From the NCBI GenBank assembly GCA_045223835.1, contig JBGUZS010000169.1:1-50921 (forward strand): 50,921 bases of DNA, in the 5' to 3' direction. Every line of letters starts with the position of its first letter. The stretch's first letter is position 1. Origin of the DNA: UBA1774 sp045223835 (GTDB taxonomy: Bacteria; Bacillota; Clostridia; Oscillospirales; Oscillospiraceae). The translations under genes and the position numbers were made by a program. The notes under the pieces were generated by a model. That model was not told the DNA's origin. It worked only from the letters and a program-made list of their open reading frames with translations, and did no database searches. Below are positions 7,950 through 15,592 of this stretch, piece by piece.

Positions 7950-9725
7950 TCATTCCCCGATGCGGAACGGCTTCCTGGCCCGGTACTCGGTATGCAGCAG
8001 CTCATGGGCCAGATGGGAATTCGGCTCGCCCAGGAACTTCTTGTAGAGCTCCCGGACCTGGGCGTTATTGTGGGACTGGCGCACGACCTGCCGCTCATCC
8101 TCGCTGTACAGCGCATTCGCCCGCTTCTGCCGGAAGGTGTCCACGATGTCGTGCTCCTCGTTGGGCAGCAGGGAGGGGCGAATATAGGGCATGCCGCCGC
8201 CGTTGATGCAGCCGCCGGGGCAGCACATGATCTCGATGAAGTGATACTTGCTCTTCCCGGCGCGGATATCGTCCAGCAGCACCTTCGCATTCTTCATGCC
8301 GCTGGTGACGGCGATGTTCACGGTCATGCCGCCCAGCTCCAGGGACGCCTCCTTCACGCCTTCAAACCCGCGCACGGCGGTAAACTCGATGGGCTCCGCT
8401 TCCTTGCCCTCCAGCACATAGTAAGCCGTGCGGAGCGCAGCCTCCATCACGCCGCCGGTGACGCCGAAGATGACGCCGGCGCCGGAATACTCGCCCATGA
8501 TATCCTGATCGAATTCCTCATCCGGCAGGCGCAGGAAGCGGATGCCGCTGCGTTTGATCATATCGCCCAGCTCCCGGACGGTGAGGACGGCGTCCACATC
8601 CTTCAGGCCGTCCTTGTTCCGCAGCTGAGGACGGTCCTTCTCAAACTTTTTGGCGGTGCAGGGCATGATGGATACCACGAAGATATCCTTGGGATCCAGC
8701 CCCCGGACCTTGGCATAGTAGCTCTTCAGCACGGCGCCCTGCATCTCATGGGGGGATTTGCAGCTGGAGATATGATCCAGAATATCCCCGTAATAGGTCT
8801 CCGCATAGTTGATCCAGCCGGGGGAGCAGGAGGTGATCATGGGGAGCTTGCCGCCGTATTTGATCCGGTTCAGAAGCTCGGTGGCTTCCTCCATGATGGT
8901 GAGGTCGGCGGCAAAGTTCGTATCATAAACCCGCTCGAAGCCCAGACGGCGCAGGGCGGCGACCATTTTTCCCGTCACCGGCGTACCCACGGGCATGCCG
9001 AATTCTTCCCCCAGACCGGCGCGCACGGCGGGGGCGGTCTGCACAATCACATGCTTGCCCTCCTCGAAGGCCCGGTCAACCAGCTCTTGGTCGGATTTTT
9101 CCATCAGGGCGCCGGTGGGGCAGACGCTGACGCACTGGCCGCACATCAGGCAGGGGGAATCCGCCAGGGAGATGTTCCCGGCAGGGCCGACGATGGTCTT
9201 GAAGCCCCGGTTCTCAAAGCCCAGGACGCCGTTGCCGTGGGCGGCCTTGCAGCGGGCGATGCAGCGTCCGCAAAGGATGCACTTGGAGGTATCCCGCACA
9301 ATGGAGGGGGAGACCGCCTCGTAGGTGACGGGAGTCTTGCCGCCCTGGAACACGCCCTCTCTCGCCCCCACCAGCCGGGAGACGTAGAGCAGCTCGCAGT
9401 CGCCGTTCTTCCGGCATTGCTGACAGTTCTGGGAGTGGTTCGAAAGCAGCAGCTCGACGCTGGTGCGCCGGGCTTTGATGGCCTTCTGTGAGGAGATAAT
9501 GACCTCCATCCCCTCGGAAACGGGATATACGCAGGAGGCAACAAGGCCTTTAGCGCCCTTAACCTCCACAAGACATACGCGGCAGGAGGCCTGATTGCAT
9601 TCTCCGTGGTTGTAACTGCATAGGGAGGGGATCTCATAACCGCATTCTCTCGCGGCTTCAAGGACGGTCAGACTGTCCTCAACGGTATAGTCGCAGCCCT
9701 CGATCTTGATGTTTACCTTTGCCAT
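7950..9725 (-). CDS. hydA: [FeFe]-hydrogenase catalytic subunit, NAD(H)-linked bifurcating type (HydA/HndD-like)
   Basis: This 591-aa subunit catalyses reversible H2 formation at an H-cluster. Domains in order are a plant-type 2Fe-2S domain (1-75), a His/Cys-ligated 4Fe-4S segment (NHSQNCQQCRKNGDC), two 4Fe-4S ferredoxin motifs (CILCGRCIARC and CLMCGQCVSVCPTG), and the H-cluster domain. The latter has L1 TSCSPGW, L2 MPCTAKKFEKDR and L3 FIEIMCCPGGCINGGG. The Ser in L1, instead of the second Cys of the common TSCCP, is a variant I associate with multi-subunit bifurcating enzymes (from memory). It lies 12 bp downstream of the NuoF-like subunit. The context supports a HydABC complex that couples ferredoxin and NADH oxidation to H2. 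Confidence 0.95.
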   Translation of the reverse strand: MAKVNIKIEGCDYTVEDSLTVLEAARECGYEIPSLCSYNHGECNQASCRVCLVEVKGAKGLVASCVYPVSEGMEVIISSQKAIKARRTSVELLLSNHSQNCQQCRKNGDCELLYVSRLVGAREGVFQGGKTPVTYEAVSPSIVRDTSKCILCGRCIARCKAAHGNGVLGFENRGFKTIVGPAGNISLADSPCLMCGQCVSVCPTGALMEKSDQELVDRAFEEGKHVIVQTAPAVRAGLGEEFGMPVGTPVTGKMVAALRRLGFERVYDTNFAADLTIMEEATELLNRIKYGGKLPMITSCSPGWINYAETYYGDILDHISSCKSPHEMQGAVLKSYYAKVRGLDPKDIFVVSIMPCTAKKFEKDRPQLRNKDGLKDVDAVLTVRELGDMIKRSGIRFLRLPDEEFDQDIMGEYSGAGVIFGVTGGVMEAALRTAYYVLEGKEAEPIEFTAVRGFEGVKEASLELGGMTVNIAVTSGMKNAKVLLDDIRAGKSKYHFIEIMCCPGGCINGGGMPYIRPSLLPNEEHDIVDTFRQKRANALYSEDERQVVRQSHNNAQVRELYKKFLGEPNSHLAHELLHTEYRARKPFRIGE

Positions 9726-9737
9726 ATTCCCGCCTCC

Positions 9738-11600
9738 TTACTTCCGAATGATTGCGTCGAACTTGCAGGTGGCGATACACATCCCGCATTTCACGCACCG
9801 CGCTTGATCGATGACGAAGGGTTCCTTGCCGGGAATGCCGCTGATGGCTTCCACAGGGCAGGCCCTGGAGCAGAGGGAGCACTTCCGGCATTTTTCCGGA
9901 TCGATGGAGAAGGAGATCAGGTCCTTGCAGACGCCCGCGGGACATTCTTTATCCTCAATATGGGCCAGATACTCATTCCGGAAATGACGGAGGGTGGAAT
10001 TGATGGGGTTTGCCGCGGTCTGGCCCAGCGCGCAGAGGGAGTTGTTCTTGCAGGCGTCGCTGATTTCCTCCAGCTCGTCCAGATCCTTCAAGGAGCCCTT
10101 GCCGGAGGTGATACGCTCCAGGATCTCCAGCATGCGCTTGGTGCCGATGCGGCAGGGGGAACACTTGCCGCAGCTCTCGTCGCAGATGAAGCCCATATAG
10201 AACTTCGCCACGTCCACCATGCAGTTGTCCTCATCCATGACGATGGCGCCGCCGGAGCCCATCATTGAACCCAGCCGGACCATATTGTCGAAGTCGATGG
10301 GTTCATCCAGGTATTCCTCGGTAAGGCAGCCGCCGGAGGGGCCGCCGGTCTGGATGGCTTTGAATTTCTTGCCGTTCTGGATGCCGCCGCCGATATCGAA
10401 GATCAGCTCCCGCAGCGTGAGGCCCATGGGAATCTCCACCAGGCCGACATTGTTCACCTTGCCGCCCAGGCAGAATACCTTCGTGCCTTTGCTTTTCTCG
10501 GTGCCATAGCAGGTGAAGGCCTCCAGCCCCTCCCGCAGGATATAGGGAACGGTGGCCAGGGTCTCCACATTGTTTACGATGGTGGGCTTGTCCCAAAGGC
10601 CCTTGACGGCCGGATAGGGAGGCCGGGACCTGGGCATGCCCCGCAGGCCCATGATGGAATTCAGCAGAGCCGTCTCCTCGCCGCATACGAATGCCCCGGC
10701 GCCCAGGCGGACATGGGCATGGAAGCTGAACCCGGTGCCCAGGATATTGTCCCCCAGAAGCCCCAGCTCCTCCGCCTTGGCGATGGTGGCCCTGACTCTG
10801 GCCACGGCGGTGGGATACTCGGCACGAATATAGAAATAACCTTCGCTTGCGCCGATGGCGTAGCCGGCGATGGCCATGCCTTCAATGACGGCTAAGGGAT
10901 TATCTTCCAATACGCTCCGGTCCATAAAGGCGCCGGGGTCGCCCTCGTCCCCGTTGCAGACCACATACTTCCGGTCGCTCTGAGAGGCCAAAGCGAACTG
11001 CCATTTGGTTCCGGTGGAGAAACCGCCGCCGCCTCTGCCCCGGAGGCCGGAGGCCTTGATCAGGTCGATGACCTCCTGCCGGGACATGGTCAGGGCCTTC
11101 ATCAGCCCCTGATATCCGCCGCAGCCCAGCGCTTCCTCGATCCGGTTGGGATCGATCACGCCGCAGCCGTGCAGGGCGATGCGCTTTTGCTTGCGGTAGA
11201 AGGGGATCTCGTCCTTCTTCGGGTATTTTTTTCCGGTGCGGGGATCCTCGTAGATCAGTCTTTCGACGATCTCCCCATCCCGGATGCCCTGGATGATCGC
11301 CTCCGCATCCTCGGGCGTGACCGTTCGGTAAAGCACGTCGTCCGGGAATACGCGGACAAAGGGCCCTTCCGAGCAGAGGCCGAAGCAGCCCACGACCCGG
11401 ATGGCGATCTTGTCCTCCATATGGTGCGCCGCGATGGATTTCTCCAGCTCGCCGCGGATATCCATCGTGCCGCCGGCGATGCAGCCGGTGCCGCCGCAGA
11501 GCATGAGATAGGTCTTGCCGTCGCCACCGCTGAACTTTTCCTCCAGCTCCGCGGTGTATGTAGAAATGGCGCGGCGAAGCTCTTCGCAGGTTTTATACAT
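9738..11600 (-). CDS. hydB: NuoF-like diaphorase subunit of the bifurcating [FeFe] hydrogenase
   Basis: This 620-aa flavoprotein binds NAD(H) and FMN. Residues 1-115 are a thioredoxin-like 2Fe-2S domain (CGGTGCIAGG and VGCFGLCSEGP). The NuoF core follows, with GLRGRGGGGFSTGTKW (FMN/NAD site), CNGDEGDPGAF, GAGAFVCGEETALL, and the CGKCSPCRIGTKRM 4Fe-4S site. The C-terminus adds two ferredoxin-type clusters (CRKCSLCSRACPVE and CVKCGMCIATCKFD), a hallmark of hydrogenase HydB rather than complex I NuoF. Its start overlaps the stop of the NuoE-like gene by 8 bp, and a strong AAGGAGG precedes it. Confidence 0.95.
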   Translation of the reverse strand: MYKTCEELRRAISTYTAELEEKFSGGDGKTYLMLCGGTGCIAGGTMDIRGELEKSIAAHHMEDKIAIRVVGCFGLCSEGPFVRVFPDDVLYRTVTPEDAEAIIQGIRDGEIVERLIYEDPRTGKKYPKKDEIPFYRKQKRIALHGCGVIDPNRIEEALGCGGYQGLMKALTMSRQEVIDLIKASGLRGRGGGGFSTGTKWQFALASQSDRKYVVCNGDEGDPGAFMDRSVLEDNPLAVIEGMAIAGYAIGASEGYFYIRAEYPTAVARVRATIAKAEELGLLGDNILGTGFSFHAHVRLGAGAFVCGEETALLNSIMGLRGMPRSRPPYPAVKGLWDKPTIVNNVETLATVPYILREGLEAFTCYGTEKSKGTKVFCLGGKVNNVGLVEIPMGLTLRELIFDIGGGIQNGKKFKAIQTGGPSGGCLTEEYLDEPIDFDNMVRLGSMMGSGGAIVMDEDNCMVDVAKFYMGFICDESCGKCSPCRIGTKRMLEILERITSGKGSLKDLDELEEISDACKNNSLCALGQTAANPINSTLRHFRNEYLAHIEDKECPAGVCKDLISFSIDPEKCRKCSLCSRACPVEAISGIPGKEPFVIDQARCVKCGMCIATCKFDAIIRK

Positions 11601-12087
11601 GCGCGCCGACCTCCTTATCCCTGTATTCTGCGATGATCATGGAAACATCGGAGGGTTTGACCCTGGCATAGATCTTGCCGTTGATGGTGACGGCGGGAGC
11701 AGCAGCGCAGGCGCCGATGCAGCGCAGCGCGTCAATGGAGAAGAGACCATCCTCAGTGGTCTGGCCGGGCTGTATGCCCAGCAGGTCGCAGAACTGATCG
11801 ATGATTTTCTGTGAACCCTTGACGTAGCACGCGGTGCCCAGGCAGCAGCCAATCACATACTTGCCGTGGGGCTCCAGGGAGAAGAAGGAATAGAATGTCA
11901 CTACGCCGAAGATTTCCGCGACGGAAATGCCCGTCTTGGCAGACACGATCTCCTGCACCTCGATGGGGATGCATCCAAACTCATTTTGGATATCGCTGAG
12001 GATCATAATGAGAGGAGTGTTTTCCTTGCTGTGGCTGTCGCAGATCTCCTCGATTCTCCGAACAGCCGCGTCATTGAGATGGCCCAA
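11593..12087 (-). CDS. hydC: NuoE-like 2Fe-2S subunit of the bifurcating [FeFe] hydrogenase (TTG start)
   Basis: This 164-aa subunit has the thioredoxin-like 2Fe-2S fold of the 24-kDa NuoE family. The four cysteine ligands are visible as CLGTAC and CIGAC, and GVVTFYSFF is conserved in the family. I chose the TTG at 12085-12087 because AAGGAGG lies 8 nt upstream and the protein then begins just before the usual NuoE helical domain. The open frame continues upstream to 12189, but those extra 34 residues run through the promoter region and have no family similarity. It is the first gene of hydC-hydB-hydA and passes electrons between HydB and HydA. Confidence 0.92.
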   Translation of the reverse strand: MGHLNDAAVRRIEEICDSHSKENTPLIMILSDIQNEFGCIPIEVQEIVSAKTGISVAEIFGVVTFYSFFSLEPHGKYVIGCCLGTACYVKGSQKIIDQFCDLLGIQPGQTTEDGLFSIDALRCIGACAAAPAVTINGKIYARVKPSDVSMIIAEYRDKEVGAHV

Positions 12088-12153
12088 TACAGTACCCTCC
12101 TTTTTCTGCCTAAATCCTCTGACCGTACAAAGCTGGATAATAATCCAATTCCT

Positions 12154-12182
12154 AGAATACTCCTCCCGGACGCAACAATCAA
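12154..12182 (-). promoter_or_regulatory. Candidate promoter of the hydrogenase operon
   Basis: In the AT-rich gap before hydC the minus strand reads TTGATT, a 17-bp spacer and TATTCT. The match is moderate, and another TATAAT-like string further upstream lacks a -35 partner. No clear Rex-type dyad is present. Confidence 0.4.
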
Positions 12183-12251
12183 GTGCCAATTGCTGTATAT
12201 TGAAACAAAATCATTATAATTAATCAAAATTTTGCGGGACGCCGGGCCGCC

Positions 12252-12671
12252 CTATTCTTCCCCGGCGGCCTGCAGCAGCCGTGCGTAGAGCTCCGGGCAG
12301 ACCTCCTGCATATTGCAGCTCCGGTTATCCCTTCCCGTCCAGATATGGAATGTCCGCCCTTCGCTCAGGGTCCTGCCCGCTTCATCCCGAAGGGTATACA
12401 GCAGCTCCAGCTTTTTGGGAGCAACCAGGCCGGGGCAGGTCTCGATCAGGATGGTCTGGGGATAGGTGGCGGGGGCAAGGTAGCGGATATTCAGCTCCAC
12501 CATGGCGGGGTTCAGGCCCAGGGACTGGCTCAGGGCAAAGGGAATGCCCGCCCGGTTGAGCCAATCCATACGGGCGGCCTCGATCCATACAGGATAGACC
12601 GCATGATGCACAATGCCCATGCGGTCACAGTCCGGATACCGGGATTCCATTCGGGTAAGGGTGGTCAGCAT
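12252..12671 (-). CDS. Acyl-CoA thioesterase-like protein, 4HBT/YbgC family
   Basis: This 139-aa protein has the hot-dog fold pattern of 4-hydroxybenzoyl-CoA thioesterase and YbgC proteins. The N-terminal DCDRMGIVHHAVYPVWIEAA carries the catalytic Asp region and the E-A-R helix, and VELNIRYLAPATY is the central strand. Such enzymes hydrolyse acyl-CoA or acyl-ACP thioesters in the cytoplasm. I chose the ATG at 12671, which overlaps the stop of the upstream FAD dehydrogenase gene by 7 bp; a longer open frame to 12755 only reads through the end of that gene. The substrate is not deducible. Confidence 0.85.
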   Translation of the reverse strand: MLTTLTRMESRYPDCDRMGIVHHAVYPVWIEAARMDWLNRAGIPFALSQSLGLNPAMVELNIRYLAPATYPQTILIETCPGLVAPKKLELLYTLRDEAGRTLSEGRTFHIWTGRDNRSCNMQEVCPELYARLLQAAGEE

Positions 12672-14059
12672 TCCATCAGCCTCCTGCCCATCCACACCCC
12701 CATGGCGGAGGCCATCATCAGCCCCCGGGTCCAGCCGCTGGAATCCCCGAGGCAATGGAGATTTCTGATGCTGGTGTTCAGATCCGCATCCATCTCCACC
12801 CGATTGGAGTAGAATTTCAGCTCCGGGGCGTAGAGCAGGGTCTCATAGGCTGCAAAGCCGGGGACCACCTGGTCCATGGCCTGGATAAAGCTCAGAATGC
12901 TGGTCATGGAACGATAGGGCATGGCGGCGGTGATATCCCCGGGTACGGCATCCGGGATGGTGGGCTGCACGTTGGAGCGGGAGAGCTCCTTTTCCCAGGT
13001 CCGCTTGCCATCCAGGATATCCCCGAAGCGCTGCACCAGCAGTCGGCCGTCCGCCAGCATGTTGGTGAGCTCTCCCACCTTCCTGGCGTACTCGATGGGC
13101 TGGTTGAAGGGTACGCTGAAATTATGGGAGCAGAGGATGGCCACGTTGGTATTGGGGGATTTGCGGTCTTTATAGGAATGGCCGTTGACCACCGCAAGCC
13201 CGCCGTCATAGTTCTCCTGGCTCACATAGCCGCCGGGATTCTGGCAGAAGGTGCGGACCTTGTTCTTGAAGGGCTTGGGATAGCCGATGAGCTTCGATTC
13301 ATAGAGAACCCGGTTGATGGTCTCCATGATCTCGCTGCGCACCTCCACCCGAACGCCGATATCCACGGTGCCGGGCTGATGGGCGATGCCCTGCTTGACG
13401 CATACCTCCTCCAGCCACTCCGCTCCCCGGCGGCCGGTGGCCACGATGACCTCATTGGCGGTGATGGTTTCCTGCCGCCCGGAGCACATCAGCTCCGCCC
13501 CGAGACAGACGCCGTCCCTGATGACAAGGTTCAGGCATTCCGTCTCCATGAGCAGCTCCACATCCTGCTCCCTGAGCCAGTTTTCGATGTTCAGATACAG
13601 CTCCTGGGCCTTCTCCGTGCCCAGATGACGGATCGGGCAGAGCACCAGCTTCAGCCCGGCAGAGATCGCCCGGCGGCGGATCTCCTTGACCTCCTCCGTC
13701 TCCTCCTTTCCCTCCACCCGGGTATCCGCGCCGAAATCCAGATAGATGGTATCCGTATAATCAATGACGGACTGGGCGGCCTCCGCACCCACGAGGGAGG
13801 GAAATTCGCCCCCCACCTCATAGCTCAGGGAAAGCTTCCCGTCCGAAAAGGCGCCGGCTCCGGAGAAGCCGGTGGTGATGCTGCAGTACGGCTTGCAGTT
13901 GACGCATTTCCGGGTCTCGGCCTTGGGGCAGCGGCGATCCTCCACCGCCTTTCCCTTTTCGGCGATGGTGATCTTCCGGCGGCAGCCCAGCCGCCTCAGC
14001 TCGATGGCGGTGAAAATGCCCGCGGGACCCGCCCCGATAATGAGGATATCGGTTGTCAT
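12665..14059 (-). CDS. FAD-dependent dehydrogenase, COG2509 family
   Basis: This 464-aa protein opens with ILIIGAGPAGIFTAIEL, the FAD-binding dinucleotide fold. A cysteine-containing stretch follows (RRCPKAETRKCVNCKPYC, about residues 43-60), then GFSGAGAFSDGKLSLS and a C-terminal FAD-contacting LHCLGDSSGWTRGLMMASAM. This layout matches the uncharacterised FAD-dependent dehydrogenases of COG2509, widespread in anaerobes. The Cys-rich segment could be structural or bind metal. AAGGAGGTG precedes the ATG, and a promoter lies 35 bp further up. The thioesterase gene is coupled downstream. Reaction and substrate are unknown. Confidence 0.87.
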   Translation of the reverse strand: MTTDILIIGAGPAGIFTAIELRRLGCRRKITIAEKGKAVEDRRCPKAETRKCVNCKPYCSITTGFSGAGAFSDGKLSLSYEVGGEFPSLVGAEAAQSVIDYTDTIYLDFGADTRVEGKEETEEVKEIRRRAISAGLKLVLCPIRHLGTEKAQELYLNIENWLREQDVELLMETECLNLVIRDGVCLGAELMCSGRQETITANEVIVATGRRGAEWLEEVCVKQGIAHQPGTVDIGVRVEVRSEIMETINRVLYESKLIGYPKPFKNKVRTFCQNPGGYVSQENYDGGLAVVNGHSYKDRKSPNTNVAILCSHNFSVPFNQPIEYARKVGELTNMLADGRLLVQRFGDILDGKRTWEKELSRSNVQPTIPDAVPGDITAAMPYRSMTSILSFIQAMDQVVPGFAAYETLLYAPELKFYSNRVEMDADLNTSIRNLHCLGDSSGWTRGLMMASAMGVWMGRRLMEC

Positions 14060-14094
14060 AACGACACCTCCTTAAACCATAGGATGACTGCATA

Positions 14095-14123
14095 ATCATA
14101 CTCTAATTCCGGATGAAAATCAA
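14095..14123 (-). promoter_or_regulatory. Sigma-A promoter of the COG2509/thioesterase operon
   Basis: The minus strand reads TTGATT, a 17-bp spacer and TATGAT, upstream of the AAGGAGGTG ribosome binding site. It faces away from the plus-strand promoter at 14139-14167. Confidence 0.7.
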
Positions 14124-14138
14124 TCCGCGCCCTCGGTA

Positions 14139-14167
14139 TGGACTTTTCCCGGCCGAGGGGATATAAT
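14139..14167 (+). promoter_or_regulatory. Promoter of the DUF5685-mntP operon; predicts a leaderless mRNA
   Basis: TGGACT, a 17-bp spacer and a perfect TATAAT (14162-14167) lie so that only 6 nt separate the -10 box from the ATG at 14174. Transcription should therefore begin at or next to the A of the start codon. No Shine-Dalgarno sequence occurs at usable spacing. Confidence 0.6.
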
Positions 14168-14173
14168 CCCCAT

Positions 14174-14995
14174 ATGTTTGGATATATTCTGGCTGATACC
14201 GGCGCCCTGACGCCGGAACAGCGCGACCGTTACAAGGACTGCTACTGCGGACTTTGCCGTTGCATTGGCAGCCGCTGCGGCCAACTGTGCCGCATGAGCC
14301 TGACCTATGACATGGTTTTCCTCACCCTGCTGCTGGGGAGCCTTTACGAGCCCCCGGAGGAGGAGCAGAATGGCCCCTGTCCGATCCACCCTCTTCGGAA
14401 GCGCCGCAGCTGGCAGTCCGAGGCGACGGGGTATGCCGCAGACCTGAGCGTGATCCTCGCCCGGCAGAATTGCCTGGATGACTGGGCGGACGAGAGAAGG
14501 CTGCTGCGGCTGGGGGAGGCTGCGCTGCTGCGCCGGGGAGCGGAGGAAGCGGCCGGCCGTCTTCCGAAAAAGGCGGCCGCCATGCAGGCCTGTCTCCGGG
14601 AGCTGGGGGAGATAGAGGCCCGGGGGGAGAAGAGCCCGGATCCCGGCGCTTCGGCCTTCGGCCGGCTCATGGGGGAGCTTTTCCTCTGGCGGGAGGACCG
14701 GTGGGCGGATACCCTCCGGGAGGCGGGGGAGCACATGGGGCGGTTCCTGTATCTCCTGGACGCCCTGGAGGACCTGGACCGGGACCGGCGGAGGGGTTGC
14801 TATAACCCCCTGGCCGGCGTCGTCGGAGAAGGGGCGACCCGGGAGGATATCCTGGATATCCTGGTGAACCAGGCGGCCTCCTGCGCGGCCCTGATCGACC
14901 GCCTTCCCCTGGTGCAGGATGCGGAGCTCCTGCGGAATATCCTGTATACCGGCATATGGTCATCTTTGAGGCGTAAAGGGGACACATCGGTATGA
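14174..14995 (+). CDS. DUF5685 family protein
   Basis: This 273-aa protein has the N-terminal MFGYILADTGALTPEQRDRY and YCGLCRCIGSRCG pattern that I recognise as DUF5685, a family of unknown function found mainly in Clostridia. Its cysteines (CYCGLC, then CGQLC and CP) could bind a metal or cluster. The rest is predicted mostly alpha-helical, with LLDALEDLDRDRRRG, an acidic Asp-rich helix resembling a polyprenyl-synthase-type motif (loose resemblance only). I chose the ATG at 14174 because it fits the family N-terminus and the promoter position; a frame opening at 14138 would start inside the promoter. It overlaps mntP by 4 bp. Confidence 0.8.
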   Translation: MFGYILADTGALTPEQRDRYKDCYCGLCRCIGSRCGQLCRMSLTYDMVFLTLLLGSLYEPPEEEQNGPCPIHPLRKRRSWQSEATGYAADLSVILARQNCLDDWADERRLLRLGEAALLRRGAEEAAGRLPKKAAAMQACLRELGEIEARGEKSPDPGASAFGRLMGELFLWREDRWADTLREAGEHMGRFLYLLDALEDLDRDRRRGCYNPLAGVVGEGATREDILDILVNQAASCAALIDRLPLVQDAELLRNILYTGIWSSLRRKGDTSV

Positions 14996-15558
14996 GTCTT
15001 CTGGAACTCATCCTTCTGGCCGTGGGACTGAGCATGGATGCCTTTGCGGTTTCCGTGTGCAAGGGCCTGGCTTTGGGGGAGATAAAAAGGAAGCATACCC
15101 TGATCGTAGGGGCCTGGTTCGGCGGATTTCAGGCGCTGATGCCCCTGATCGGTTTTTTTCTGGGCAGTCGTTTTGAACAGTACATCCGCTCTTTCGACCA
15201 CTGGGTGGCCTTCATCCTGCTGGCTGCCATCGGGGCCAATATGCTCCGGGAGGCCCTGCAGGGCGGGGAGGAGCCGGCGGACGCCTCTCTTTCCTTCAAA
15301 ACCATGCTCCTCCTGGCTGTAGCCACCAGCATCGACGCCCTGGCGGTGGGCATCACCTTCGCCTTCCTCCGGGTGCGCATCCTCCCGGCGGTACTGCTCA
15401 TCGGCTGCATCACCTTCCTGCTGAGCATGCTGGGGGTGAAGGCCGGGAGCCTTTTCGGAGAAAAATACCAAAAGAAGGCGGAGATAGCCGGCGGGATCAT
15501 CCTGATCCTGCTGGGCATCAAGATCCTGTTGGAGCATCTGGGCCTCATCGCCCTCTGA
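14992..15558 (+). CDS. mntP: Manganese efflux pump MntP
   Basis: This 188-aa integral membrane protein has six predicted helices in two repeats. Each repeat carries the family's acidic motif: GLSMDAFAVS in helix 1 and ATSIDALAVGI in the second half. These aspartates are needed for Mn2+ export in characterised MntP. The ATG overlaps the upstream stop as ATGA, so it depends on the DUF5685 transcript. The Mn2+-sensing yybP-ykoY riboswitch that often precedes mntP is not seen upstream. Length and motifs fit the family well. Confidence 0.93.
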   Translation: MSLLELILLAVGLSMDAFAVSVCKGLALGEIKRKHTLIVGAWFGGFQALMPLIGFFLGSRFEQYIRSFDHWVAFILLAAIGANMLREALQGGEEPADASLSFKTMLLLAVATSIDALAVGITFAFLRVRILPAVLLIGCITFLLSMLGVKAGSLFGEKYQKKAEIAGGIILILLGIKILLEHLGLIAL

Positions 15559-15592
15559 GTCTGCCGGGATCCCGGGGAAAGGAGATCCGGTC

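Noticed and set aside
12088..12251. Rex operator upstream of the hydrogenase operon
   Set aside because: TTGATTAATTATAAT looks partly similar, but the inverted half TTAACAA at the required spacing is missing.
12672..12755. Longer N-terminus for the thioesterase
   Set aside because: These codons lie within the end of the FAD dehydrogenase gene and lack family similarity. The ATG at 12671 gives the normal length.
14950..14991. yybP-ykoY manganese riboswitch before mntP
   Set aside because: mntP overlaps the upstream coding sequence by 4 bp, so there is no leader that could hold it.
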